From Methanomicrobiaceae archaeon (lineage in GTDB: Archaea; Halobacteriota; Methanomicrobia; Methanomicrobiales; Methanomicrobiaceae), in assembly GCA_029762625.1 (NCBI GenBank), contig JARVGI010000003.1:1-64000 (forward strand): a stretch of DNA of 64,000 nt, given 5' to 3'. Positions within the stretch are counted from its first letter, which is position 1. Every line of letters starts with the position of its first letter. Below are positions 42,663-51,261 of the stretch, one piece after another. The notes under the pieces are model-generated. The model saw only the letters and a program-made list of their open reading frames with translations. It had not been told where the DNA came from and did no database searches. The translations under genes were made by a program, and so were the position numbers.

Positions 42663-43175
42663 ATGAAGCTCCTGCCCATGCCCTACATGATCTTGTGTGC
42701 GGTCGGTCTCCTCTTCGCCGCAGCGGTGCTTCCCGCATCGGCCCTGACCTCCGATACGCTGGCCGTCACCGTGGTAAACGAGAGCGGCGATGCGGAGGTG
42801 GACTTTGCCTTCACCCTCACCTGGTACGAGCGGGTGGCCGTGTGGCTCAACCTCATGGACCCCGCGGATACGATGAAAGAGGCCCTCTCGGCGTATTCGG
42901 ACAAGGAGGTCGACGTGCTCTCGGTGACCGACGCCGGCACCTCGATGCGGGTCTACGGCTTCGCCCGCGTCGAGGAACAGGAGAACGCCACCCTCTACCG
43001 CACCCCGCAGATGCGGTTTGCCGATTCGGAGGCCGTCGCCGCACAGTACTGGTTCGGCCCCCTGCTCGACATCGACACCACCCCGGCGCGGACCACGGTC
43101 ACCTTCCCGGACGGCTACAACGAAACCTTTGCGGACGCGCAGGTGATCCCGCCGATCGAGCACCAAGTCGTATAA
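42663..43175 (+). CDS. Small secreted protein of unknown function
   Basis: 170 residues from ATG 42663 (another in-frame ATG at 42645). A Sec signal peptide (KLLPMPYMILCAVGLLFAAAVLPASA) is followed by a beta-rich domain with no Cys. Hydrophobic strands (LAVTVVNESGDAEVDFAFTL, VDVLSVTDAGTSMRVYGF) suggest an immunoglobulin- or lipocalin-like fold, but nothing specific is recognisable. TATA-like CATTAAATC near 42632 fits a short or leaderless transcript. Divergent from the DUF6544 gene, so both may share the spacer for regulation. Confidence 0.65.
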   Translation: MKLLPMPYMILCAVGLLFAAAVLPASALTSDTLAVTVVNESGDAEVDFAFTLTWYERVAVWLNLMDPADTMKEALSAYSDKEVDVLSVTDAGTSMRVYGFARVEEQENATLYRTPQMRFADSEAVAAQYWFGPLLDIDTTPARTTVTFPDGYNETFADAQVIPPIEHQVV

Positions 43176-43229
43176 GAAGTGGGAATGGGGCCTCACCTCT
43201 TTTCATGGCCCCTTATCGCACGGGTGACG

Positions 43230-43787
43230 TCAGCACTCCTCCCACGGCGAGCAGTATTCGGGCTCACCGTAGTAGTAGTCGGTGGTTCCGATGATCAACT
43301 CGGAGATGACCGCCAGGAACAAATTGACCAGCGCCACAGCGATGATGCCCAGTACAACGAATACGATGATGTGGCCCCAGTTGTGTGCCACGAACGGTAT
43401 ACTGCCGGCGTTCATCTTCTTTGCCGTCCGGTAGGCATCGTAGAGGCCGTAGAGCCATATGAGAATGCCGGGAATGATGAGGAAGGACCCGAGCAGGGCG
43501 CCGCCGAGGATGAGGACGCCTTTTGCGAACTGGCCGTTGTACACCTGTCCGAGGCCGGCGAACAGGAACGAGGCAAGCCCGGCGAGAAAGGGATTTTTCT
43601 CTCCCTGTGCGGCCGCCGGAACCGCTCCGGGCGAGTGCATGGACGGGGGTGGCGGCGGAGGCGGAGGCGGTGGGGGTGGCGGCACCTGAGACCCCCCTCC
43701 TGCCGGGGGTTCGAGGCTTCTACCACAGTTTTCGCAAAACTTGTCGTTATTTTGAACCCGATTGCCGCAGTTGGGGCAGACCTGCAT
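43230..43787 (-). CDS. Zinc-ribbon, polyproline, TM2-domain membrane protein
   Basis: 185 residues from the ATG at 43787; the longer ORF to 44006 lacks ribosome site and TATA support, while GGTGGTGA lies here. N-terminal zinc ribbon (CPNCGNRVQNNDKFCENCG), then a run of 13 Pro between residues 35-50, then TM segments at about 70-90 and 93-117, with GQVYNGQFAKGVLILGG like a TM2 domain, and a third TM near 140-165. Proteins of this build are widespread in archaea, their role unknown. A/T-rich ATTTAATTA near 43850 is a possible promoter. Translating 13 prolines would need aIF5A. Confidence 0.75.
   Translation of the reverse strand: MQVCPNCGNRVQNNDKFCENCGRSLEPPAGGGSQVPPPPPPPPPPPPPSMHSPGAVPAAAQGEKNPFLAGLASFLFAGLGQVYNGQFAKGVLILGGALLGSFLIIPGILIWLYGLYDAYRTAKKMNAGSIPFVAHNWGHIIVFVVLGIIAVALVNLFLAVISELIIGTTDYYYGEPEYCSPWEEC
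43634..43682 (-). repeat. Polyproline-coding simple repeat
   Basis: The GGC/GGT/GGA pattern on the plus strand encodes a 13-proline run on the minus strand in the zinc-ribbon/TM2 protein. Length variation by slippage is possible. Confidence 0.85.
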
Positions 43788-43968
43788 TATTGTCACCACC
43801 CGGTGCAGCGGAACGCTGCTCTGGATAATGAGAGTTTCCGGCGGGTGGTAATTAAATGTTACAAAACTCTTCCCGGGGAGATGTCGACCGGCGTCCTCGC
43901 TGCCCTTCTCCAGGCTCTGGGCCGGTGAAGGGAAAAATCCCGGGAAATCCTGGGGAAAATACGTTTCA

Positions 43969-43978
43969 CTATAATTAA
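43969..43978 (+). promoter_or_regulatory. TATA box of the ABC-importer operon
   Basis: CTATAATTAA lies about 28-37 bp before the ATG at 44006, with no ribosome site before that ATG; a leaderless transcript is likely. Confidence 0.55.
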
Positions 43979-44005
43979 TAAGCGTCGATTCCAAGATCTT
44001 TCTCA

Positions 44006-45052
44006 ATGCTCGAAAAATCCTCTCTCCTGCAATTCATTGTGGGATTATGTGCAGTTCTGGCCTTCGTGGGGGCCGCAGTACTCATATCGGGATGCTTATC
44101 CGCAGAGAGGGTGGTCGTCGTCTACACCTCGGTCGACCAGGTGTACGCCGAACCGATTCTGAAGGAATTCGAGGAGGCGACCGGCATCACCGTGCAGGCG
44201 GTCTATGACGTCGAGGCGACCAAGACCACGGGGCTCGTGAACCGCCTCATCGCCGAGAAAGACCGTCCGCTCGCCGACGTATTCTGGAACGGGGAGTTCG
44301 TGCAGACTATCCTCCTCAAAGAGAAAGGGGTGCTCGCCCCCTATGTCTCGCCGGCGGCCGCGGACATCCCGGCGCAGTACCGCGACCCCGGGGGATACTG
44401 GGCCGGGACAGGCGGGCGGGCGAGGATCCTGCTCGTGAACACTGACCGGCTCTCCCCCGGGCAGTATCCGGACTCGATTGCCGATCTCGCGGATGAGACC
44501 TTCCCGGCAGACGAGATCGCCATCGCCTACCCCATGTTCGGGACGTCGGCGACCCATGCCGCGGCGCTCTATGCGGCATGGGGGCAGGACGAGGCACGAT
44601 CCTTCTTTGAGACGCTGCAGGCCCGCGGGGTGCGGGTGGTGGACGGGAATTCCGTGGTCCGTGACCTGGTGGCAGGAGGGCAGGTGAGCGTGGGGCTCAC
44701 CGACACCGATGATGCCTGCCGGGCGGTGGAGGACGGCAAACCGGTGGCCATCATCGTCCCCGACCAGGAGGAGGGAGGGCTGGGCACCCTCGTGATCCCC
44801 ACCACCGTGGCGCTCATCGCCAACGGTCCGCATCCCGAGGAGGGGAAAGCTCTCGTCGATTTCCTCCTCGCGAAGGAGACCGAGCGGCGGCTCATGGAGA
44901 TCGGCTGGATCCAGGTGTCCACCCGCCTGGAGAGCGGCACAGCACCCGGGATGGAGAGCGGACCCATCCGCGGGATGGAGGTCACGCTGTCCGAGGTCTA
45001 TGACCAGCTGCAGCCGGCAAGCGGCGACCTCGCCGAGATATTTATCCGGTAG
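44006..45052 (+). CDS. Fe(III)-type ABC transporter substrate-binding lipoprotein
   Basis: 348 residues. Signal anchor ends in the lipobox LISGC (Cys near 30), then VVVVYTSVDQVYAEPILKEFE, LADVFWNGEF, IAYPMFGTSATHAAALYAAWG and VALIANGPHPEEGKALVDFLL, like AfuA/FbpA-type periplasmic binding proteins. These bind ferric iron, sometimes phosphonates or thiamine, so the substrate is not certain. The binding tyrosines of FbpA cannot be placed with confidence. The protein is first of an operon with a permease, ATPase and propeller gene. It would work outside the membrane, anchored by lipid. Confidence 0.88.
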   Translation: MLEKSSLLQFIVGLCAVLAFVGAAVLISGCLSAERVVVVYTSVDQVYAEPILKEFEEATGITVQAVYDVEATKTTGLVNRLIAEKDRPLADVFWNGEFVQTILLKEKGVLAPYVSPAAADIPAQYRDPGGYWAGTGGRARILLVNTDRLSPGQYPDSIADLADETFPADEIAIAYPMFGTSATHAAALYAAWGQDEARSFFETLQARGVRVVDGNSVVRDLVAGGQVSVGLTDTDDACRAVEDGKPVAIIVPDQEEGGLGTLVIPTTVALIANGPHPEEGKALVDFLLAKETERRLMEIGWIQVSTRLESGTAPGMESGPIRGMEVTLSEVYDQLQPASGDLAEIFIR

Positions 45053-45058
45053 GGAGGA

Positions 45059-46684
45059 ATGGACAGGGTGTCGGCCGCGGGAATCCTGAGGGGAGGACCT
45101 CTGCTCCCCCTTTTCCTCCTTCTCTTTTTGGGTGCGGTGTTCGGTCCCCTCTGCGCCCTCGTATTCATTACAGCGCAATATATCCCGGGAAACCTCCCTG
45201 ATGTCATTGCACTCCTCGTTCCGGCCGGCCGGAGGCTGGGGCTCCTCCTCTCGAGTGTGGCCCTTGCCGCAGCGGTCGCCGGCGCCGGCACGGTGATCGG
45301 CCTGCTCGCGGGCAGCCTCCTGTGGGACCTACGGGAAGGCGTGTGGTCGCGTGCCCGGTGGCTCGTCGTGGTGCTCGCCCCTGTACCCGCCTTTCTCTAC
45401 GCCCAGGCATGGATGGCAGTGTGCGCATTGCTGGCGACGGCAGGAAGCGTTGCTGCATGGGTGCCCGCCGGATGGGTGCTCAGCTTCTGGGTGCAGCTCG
45501 GGGCGGTGCTCCCCATCGCCGTCGGCCTGTGCATGCTCGCCATGGCATCGGTGGATATCCCCTCCATCGAGGCGGCGCGGGTGGTCGCCCCCGACATCAC
45601 GGTCTTTCGGCGCATCGTGGTGCCCATCGCCGCACCGGCGCTCGGGGCCTGCGCCGGCCTGCTCTTCCTCCTCAGCATCACCGACTACAGCGTGCCCACC
45701 CTCTTCTCGGTCAATGTGTACGCCCTCGAGATCTTCGCGGAATTCAGCGCGAGCAGTGAGCCGGCGCGGGCGCTGCTCCTCGCCATTCCCCTCCTCCTCG
45801 TGACCCTCCTCGTGATATTCGCCACCCAGGGGCGCATCCGCAATCTGATGGAAGGGACGGGGGTGTTCCAGCGCAGTGCCTCCCCGCCGGAATACCCGCG
45901 CTGGTTTGCCGCCCTCCGGTACGGCGCTCTCGGGATCGTGGTCCTCCATGCCGGGACGCTCGTGGCCTCCCTCCTCGTCACCGCGGTCACCATGAACAGG
46001 CACCTTCCCGCCGTGGCGAATGCGAGCGGTGATATCGGGGTGTCGTTCGGTATCGGGATTGCGGCAGCCGTCTGCTGCCTGCCGATCGCCTATGCTGCCG
46101 CCACCATGATGAACCGCTCCGGGCGGCAGGGAGGTGTCTGGTGGCTGCTCTGTATCGCCCCCCTCGCCGTCCCCTCCCCTCTGGTGGGGATCGGCCTCAT
46201 CGTGCTGTGGAACAGCCTCCTCCCTGCCGGGATCTACGGGACCGCGGCCATGCCGGTCCTCGCCGCCCTCGCGCGCTTCGCCCCGGTTGCCGCCCTGATC
46301 CTGCTCGCCCAGCTGCGCCATATCGATCCCCTCCTCACCGATGCGGCCCGGGTGTTCCAGCGGGGCGTGGTGCGGACCTGGGTGCAGGTGAGGCTCCCGC
46401 TGCTTGCGCCGGGGCTGGTGGCTGCCGCGTGTATGGTGTTCGCGCTCAGCGCAGGGGAACTGGGCGCCACGCTGCTGGTCATCCCGCCGGGACTGGAGAC
46501 GGTCACCATCCGGATGTACAATTACCTCCACTATGGCTCCTCGGGGGCGGTCGCCGGTCTGGGTCTCGTGATGACGGTGCTCATGCTCGCCGCCGGCGGA
46601 GTGGCCGTGGCGGCCATGCGCGGATGGAGTCGCCTGATGACCGGCCGCCCCTCTTCTCATGGGGCGGGAGGTGATACCGGATGA
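45059..46684 (+). CDS. ABC transporter permease with two fused domains
   Basis: 541 residues, about 12 TM helices, in two halves like FbpB-type permeases. Two EAA loops: IEAARVVAPDITVFRRIVVP (about 180) and TDAARVFQRGVVRTWVQVRLPLL (about 430), which dock the ATPase. The annotated ATG follows GGGAGG by one base only, so a start at a nearby GTG (45068) is possible. Immediately after the substrate-binding gene, and 4 bp overlap with the ATPase gene. It carries the solute through the membrane. Confidence 0.88.
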   Translation: MDRVSAAGILRGGPLLPLFLLLFLGAVFGPLCALVFITAQYIPGNLPDVIALLVPAGRRLGLLLSSVALAAAVAGAGTVIGLLAGSLLWDLREGVWSRARWLVVVLAPVPAFLYAQAWMAVCALLATAGSVAAWVPAGWVLSFWVQLGAVLPIAVGLCMLAMASVDIPSIEAARVVAPDITVFRRIVVPIAAPALGACAGLLFLLSITDYSVPTLFSVNVYALEIFAEFSASSEPARALLLAIPLLLVTLLVIFATQGRIRNLMEGTGVFQRSASPPEYPRWFAALRYGALGIVVLHAGTLVASLLVTAVTMNRHLPAVANASGDIGVSFGIGIAAAVCCLPIAYAAATMMNRSGRQGGVWWLLCIAPLAVPSPLVGIGLIVLWNSLLPAGIYGTAAMPVLAALARFAPVAALILLAQLRHIDPLLTDAARVFQRGVVRTWVQVRLPLLAPGLVAAACMVFALSAGELGATLLVIPPGLETVTIRMYNYLHYGSSGAVAGLGLVMTVLMLAAGGVAVAAMRGWSRLMTGRPSSHGAGGDTG

Positions 46685-47325
46685 TCGAGTGCAATGATCT
46701 GGGCCGGCGGTTCGGGACGGTGCGGGCGGTGGATGCCGTTTCGTTCGCGGTATCGGGTGACGTGGTGATCCTCGGCCCCTCGGGCAGCGGCAAGTCCACG
46801 CTTCTTCGCCTCATCGCCGGCCTCGAAATTCCCGATACGGGCACCATTGCGCTCGATGGCGCCGTGGTGAGCCAGGCGGGCTGGGCCCTGTCCCCCCACC
46901 GGCGTAACATCAGCTGCATGTTCCAGATGCCGGCGCTCTGGCCGCACATGACCGTCGCCGAGAATGTGCGGTTTGCAATGGGTGCCTCCCGGAACGGTTC
47001 GGCGGACCGCCTCGATGCACTGCTCGAGGGTGCGGCGATCACCCCCCTCGCGGACCGCTACCCCCGGGAGATCTCCGGCGGAGAAGCCCGCAGGGTTGCG
47101 CTCGTCCGGGCTCTCGCCCGCGAGGCACAGTACCTCCTCCTCGATGAGCCGCTTCTCAACCTCAACCGGGAACTGAAAGACCGGATGTTCGACCTGCTGC
47201 AGGAAGAGCAGCGGCGGACGGGGGCAGTCCTCGTCTATATCACCCATGATCTCGAAGAGGCGGACCAGATACCGGCAACGGTGCTCAGGATGGCCGGCGG
47301 CAGGCTGGTGGAGGGGCCGGAATGA
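46681..47325 (+). CDS. ABC transporter ATPase
   Basis: 214 residues. Walker A GPSGSGKST, Q-loop MFQMPALWPHMTVAENV, signature ISGGEARRVALVRAL (LSGGQ replaced by ISGGE), Walker B YLLLDEPLLNL and a switch His in YITHDLEEA. No C-terminal regulatory domain, so shorter than FbpC (about 340 residues). Drives uptake through the permease of the same operon. ATGA overlaps both before and after it suggest strict coupling. Confidence 0.9.
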   Translation: MIECNDLGRRFGTVRAVDAVSFAVSGDVVILGPSGSGKSTLLRLIAGLEIPDTGTIALDGAVVSQAGWALSPHRRNISCMFQMPALWPHMTVAENVRFAMGASRNGSADRLDALLEGAAITPLADRYPREISGGEARRVALVRALAREAQYLLLDEPLLNLNRELKDRMFDLLQEEQRRTGAVLVYITHDLEEADQIPATVLRMAGGRLVEGPE

Positions 47326-48353
47326 AGGACAATTCCCTGCCGCCGGCACCCTCCCGGTTCAGGGTGGCCGCGCAGGTCGCCCTCGGCGTGCTCATCGTGG
47401 CCGCACTGATATGGATCATTCTGGGGTTGACCGGATTTCTCCAGGAGCGGTCGGTGCCCGATCATATGGAACTCATTCGCCCTCCCCATGAGGTCTCGGC
47501 ACTGCTCATCGACGGCGACGTCGTCTGGACGGGGGGAAAGGACGGCGTCCACCTGTTTTCCCGCACCGACCGTGAACCCCTCCCGCTTCCTGCCGGCGCG
47601 CCGCCGCTGGGATACGTCCGGGATCTCTGCCGGGACAGCGCCGGATCGGTGTGGATTGCCCACGACGGGGGGCTGGTCCGGTATGCCGGCGGCGCCTGGG
47701 AGACCTTCTCCGAACGTACCGGCGCCCCCTTCAGGCGTGCCCGCAGCGTGCTTGAGGTGGACGAGGGCGAGCTCATGGTGGGCACCGACGGTATGATCGC
47801 TCTATGGGATGGATCCGCGTGGGAGGAGGTGGCGCTCCCCTCGGACCTCGCCATCGTCTCGGCCGACGTGCTGTACCGCGACCGGAAGGGTGCGATCTGG
47901 GTCGGGTGCGGGTCGCCGACGCACGGGGGGCTCTACCGGTTCGACGATGGAGAGTGGTCTCTGTATTCGCGCACCGACGGGCTGCCGCATGATTCGGTGA
48001 ACAAGATTGCAGAGGACCGGACGGGTGCGCTCTGGGTTGCCACCGGGTTTGCGAGCCATGGCGGCGCGGCCCTGTTCAACGGCGATAGCGTTGTTGCAAT
48101 CACGCAGGCCGACGGCCTCGCCGGCGGATCCACGCGTTCGGTCTACACCGACCATGACGGTCGTGTCTGGGTGGGATCCGAGTATGACGGCATCGCCGTG
48201 CTCGATGCAGGGCGGTGGGTCGTTCTCACGAAGGCCGACGGCCTCGCCGGCAACGAGGTCAAGGAGATGGTGCAGGACGAAGACGGCGTCTACTGGCTCG
48301 GGACCGATGGCGGCCTTTCGGTCATCACCGACAGCACGCCCCTCTTTTCGTGA
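47322..48353 (+). CDS. Membrane-anchored beta-propeller in the ABC operon
   Basis: 343 residues. One N-terminal TM (about 14-38) puts the rest outside. The rest has about seven two-component-regulator-propeller-like blades, e.g. VRDLCRDSAGSVWIAHDGGL, VNKIAEDRTGALWVAT, TRSVYTDHDGRVWVGSEYDG and VKEMVQDEDGVYWLGTDGGL, where each ends in W(V/I/L). Such propellers bind ligands next to sensor kinases; here no kinase is attached. It is linked by an ATGA overlap to the ATPase gene, so it may sense or bind the same solute outside the cell. The role is inferred. Confidence 0.8.
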   Translation: MKDNSLPPAPSRFRVAAQVALGVLIVAALIWIILGLTGFLQERSVPDHMELIRPPHEVSALLIDGDVVWTGGKDGVHLFSRTDREPLPLPAGAPPLGYVRDLCRDSAGSVWIAHDGGLVRYAGGAWETFSERTGAPFRRARSVLEVDEGELMVGTDGMIALWDGSAWEEVALPSDLAIVSADVLYRDRKGAIWVGCGSPTHGGLYRFDDGEWSLYSRTDGLPHDSVNKIAEDRTGALWVATGFASHGGAALFNGDSVVAITQADGLAGGSTRSVYTDHDGRVWVGSEYDGIAVLDAGRWVVLTKADGLAGNEVKEMVQDEDGVYWLGTDGGLSVITDSTPLFS

Positions 48354-48522
48354 ACGAGGTCGGGAATGTATTCTGCACATCCGGGTGCGGGGGTCTCACC
48401 AGGCAACAATGGAAGCATGATGTCTCTTCCCCTGGTGGAGTCAAATATATCCGCTTTTATAGGTAGGGGGATAAATTGCAGTCATTCAAGAAAATCCTCA
48501 TTGTAAGGATGGATTGGTGCGC

Positions 48523-49872
48523 ATGAATTTTGAAGAAGCCCGGAAGCGATTTGCCCGCCTCACCGCACAGCGAAAGAGCGGACAGATCAGCGAAGAGCAG
48601 TTTACCGCTACGGTGAACGAGCTGAGGGTGCTGGATGCATCCGGCGTCTGGTGGCAGCCGGATCCCGCTACCGGCGGATGGATATCCTGGAACGGCACGG
48701 CATGGGTTCGGGGAACTCCGCCTCAGGGAGCGCCTCCCGCACAGGGAACGCGTGGAAGCCATGCGGTGGCATCCCAACCCCGCACGGACGAGGGTACGTT
48801 CATGGACCTGAAAACGTTTCGTGAGATTTCCCATAACAAGCCCATAAAGGAGCGGCCGCAGAGGTGGTTTGATCTCCTCTCCATTCTCGCGGGGGTGGTG
48901 ACTGCGGTGCTGTGGTCCCTCTATATGAGCGTCAGGGCCAGTTCGGAAGGCTTTGACTTCATGACCCCCCTCCTGCTCATCGGCATACCGGTTGTTCTCG
49001 CCCTCTACCGTGGCAGGATCGATGAAATGCTCCTGCCACTCCAGCCGTTGCGGAAGCGGCTGCCGCGGCTGGTGTTGCTGGGTCTGGGAATTGCGATGCC
49101 GTTTCTCACGGCATTCATTCTCTTCAATGTCTTCGGTGTTTCCAATTATGCCCTGCTGCACTGGAATCTCATCATCGGCATCCTGCTCTCCTACGCCGTC
49201 GTGAGGGAGCCGGTGCTGGCATCGGGAGGCGGCAACCGCCCGCGGATGGCCGGCAGGGTACCGCTCATGCTTCTCCTGGTATGCATCCTCTGCGTCACCG
49301 GGGCCATGGCCGATGACTGTGAGAGGGATCCCCTCAATGCACAGGACTGCCTCCGCACCGCAGGCTATGCCCAGATGATTGCCGGCGTGGTGTCCGCCAC
49401 ATCAGGCCTGTTCGTAAACGTCCCTGCCTTCATCCAGGCCGTCAATCCCTCTGGGGGGCGTGCTGGCAGTTACGAAGTGCATGACTGGCGGCAACGGAAC
49501 GAGACCGAGTTTGACACATTCGTGGATAAAAAGAGGGAAGGCTACCATTACGACGAGAACCTCGATGCATGGGTCCAGGATTCCGAACTGGAGAACCTCC
49601 AGCAGCAGCGGAATCAAAAACAGCAGGAAATCGACGAACTGCAGAAACTGCACGATAAACGGGTGAAAAACCAGAAAAAGAATCTCATTAACGCCACCGC
49701 AGGTGCTCTGGTAGGCGGTGACGCTGATAAGGCTGCACAGGTCATAAAACAGGAGGAGCAGAAACTCGCCGAGGAGAACGCCCGGATCAAGCAGTTGAAC
49801 GACGACATCAACAAGCTTGATTCTGAAATCAGCTACCAGAAAACGAGGCAGGATTTCCACCAGCAGAAATAA
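48523..49872 (+). CDS. Unrecognised membrane protein with Trp-rich N-terminus and C-terminal coiled coil
   Basis: 449 residues from ATG 48523 (ORF track-independent TTG 48514 is possible, but GGTG precedes the ATG). Residues 1-60 hold a helix (FEEARKRFARLTAQRKSGQIS) and a Trp motif (WWQPDPATGGWISWNGTAWV). Five TM segments follow at about 105-127, 143-160, 180-205, 210-228 and 250-268. The C-terminal 100 residues are a long coiled coil (LENLQQQRNQKQQEIDELQK, DDINKLDSEI). I do not know the family. 68 bp before the zinc-ribbon protein downstream, with which it may form a complex. Confidence 0.7.
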   Translation: MNFEEARKRFARLTAQRKSGQISEEQFTATVNELRVLDASGVWWQPDPATGGWISWNGTAWVRGTPPQGAPPAQGTRGSHAVASQPRTDEGTFMDLKTFREISHNKPIKERPQRWFDLLSILAGVVTAVLWSLYMSVRASSEGFDFMTPLLLIGIPVVLALYRGRIDEMLLPLQPLRKRLPRLVLLGLGIAMPFLTAFILFNVFGVSNYALLHWNLIIGILLSYAVVREPVLASGGGNRPRMAGRVPLMLLLVCILCVTGAMADDCERDPLNAQDCLRTAGYAQMIAGVVSATSGLFVNVPAFIQAVNPSGGRAGSYEVHDWRQRNETEFDTFVDKKREGYHYDENLDAWVQDSELENLQQQRNQKQQEIDELQKLHDKRVKNQKKNLINATAGALVGGDADKAAQVIKQEEQKLAEENARIKQLNDDINKLDSEISYQKTRQDFHQQK

Positions 49873-49940
49873 CCCGATCTCTGTTCGATAGAATGGTCAG
49901 GTGAGAAGAAAAATTCAGTGGTACATAGGAGGAATCACAG

Positions 49941-51146
49941 ATGAACGGTCCAATCACGCTTGAAACAGATGTGTATACTGCAATGGGGAGCCTCTGGTCC
50001 GGGAATCGGACCGCAATCTCACCCCTGGAATCGGGAACGGCACCACCGAACGCATCGCAGAGGGATCAGCTGCTGCAGCTGGGGCTGATCAATGCGCAGG
50101 GCCAGCCCACCCTCCGGCTGAACAATATTCTGTCCGTGCTCGGGGAGGCAGGCATTTCGGCCGATATTCTGTGCATCACCGGTGAAGTAGAGGCCCAGTA
50201 TACCTCGTATTTCTCATCCGATGCGTCCGTTGCCGTGCTCGTCAAAACCGAAGGTGCATCGACCACAATTTTTCCTGCCCCGTCACCTGAGGACGTAACA
50301 GGTGACCTGTGTGCGAAAATGGGGCCTGCAGAGGCACCATCCACAGGATTTAGGGCTGAAATCTCTCCCGATGAGGCGCTGGTCCTCGCCGCCCTCATCG
50401 ACCAGCAACGCCAGTCTGTGACGGCGATGATTGCATCGCAATCGGCCGATTCGATACCCCCCGTCGTCTTCTATGCCTATGAAGTGGAACAGATCCTCCA
50501 TAATTATCTGAAAAATCTCCCATCATGGCCCGTACTTGCGCTGGTGTCGGCCATCACGGAACCGCATGCGCTCACGGGCGATGCGATCGGCCAGGTGCTG
50601 TCGCGCCTCGTTACGGAGGGGTTCCTCACGAGGTCCGGACAGGGCTATATTTTTCAAAATGCCCTGCACGCATACGTCGGAACCCTCCTCCGACCGGAAT
50701 ACTACCTCATGGTCACCGTGCGCACCCTGCGAAGCGGAGCACGCACAGCCGAAGAGGAATGTTTCAGCATCAGGTTTACAAACGGCATTTTTTCGGCGAT
50801 ACATCGCAGTGAGGATGCGGATACGTTGTACCTCAGATCCCGAACACAGGACTCGGTCATGGAAACGCTGCGACAGATCCTCATCAATCCTCGATCCTTC
50901 GCCATGAGTCTTGGCATTCCTTCCGGTTCCGGCTCACTTGCATCCCCCCCAACCCCTGCAACGAAGCCTTCATCCGGTGAATTCTGTCCTGCCTGCGGGG
51001 TGCCCGCCCAGCCGGGTGCGAAGTTCTGCCGCTCCTGCGGAGCAGCGCTCAGCCCCTCCGCCGGGCCGCCCGCCTGCCCCCGTTGCGGGCAGGAGGTGCG
51101 GGAGGGAGCGAGGTTCTGCAATACATGCGGGCAAAAAATCGCCTGA
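49941..51146 (+). CDS. Unrecognised protein with two C-terminal zinc ribbons
   Basis: 401 residues. Residues 1-270 form an alpha/beta region with helices (ISPDEALVLAALIDQQRQSV, LTGDAIGQVLSRLVTEGFL) and no motif I know; the second resembles a winged-helix-like segment. Residues of about 345-400 hold two zinc ribbons, CPACGVPAQPGAKFCRSCG and CPRCGQEVREGARFCNTCG. The ribosome site GGAGG is 8 bases before the ATG. It follows the membrane protein at 48.5 kb and shares its gene order, so a joint function is suggested. Role unknown. Confidence 0.7.
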   Translation: MNGPITLETDVYTAMGSLWSGNRTAISPLESGTAPPNASQRDQLLQLGLINAQGQPTLRLNNILSVLGEAGISADILCITGEVEAQYTSYFSSDASVAVLVKTEGASTTIFPAPSPEDVTGDLCAKMGPAEAPSTGFRAEISPDEALVLAALIDQQRQSVTAMIASQSADSIPPVVFYAYEVEQILHNYLKNLPSWPVLALVSAITEPHALTGDAIGQVLSRLVTEGFLTRSGQGYIFQNALHAYVGTLLRPEYYLMVTVRTLRSGARTAEEECFSIRFTNGIFSAIHRSEDADTLYLRSRTQDSVMETLRQILINPRSFAMSLGIPSGSGSLASPPTPATKPSSGEFCPACGVPAQPGAKFCRSCGAALSPSAGPPACPRCGQEVREGARFCNTCGQKIA

Positions 51147-51261
51147 CCCTGGCAGAACGCTCGAAAATCTTTTTACCGCCGCTGGTCGGAAGGCCGGGGG
51201 GGTGGACCGCACCGTCGCGTTTATTAGCATATGGCATGCACCTCTTCTCAGGTAGACGACC

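Noticed and set aside
43201-43229. Separate terminator or small gene after the secreted protein at 42.7-43.2 kb
   Set aside because: Only short A/T content, no ORF, no clear T-run.
51147-51261. Additional small gene between the zinc-ribbon protein and the QueG-like gene
   Set aside because: No frame longer than a few codons carries a ribosome site; the TATA-like TTTATTAGC here belongs to the QueG-like gene.
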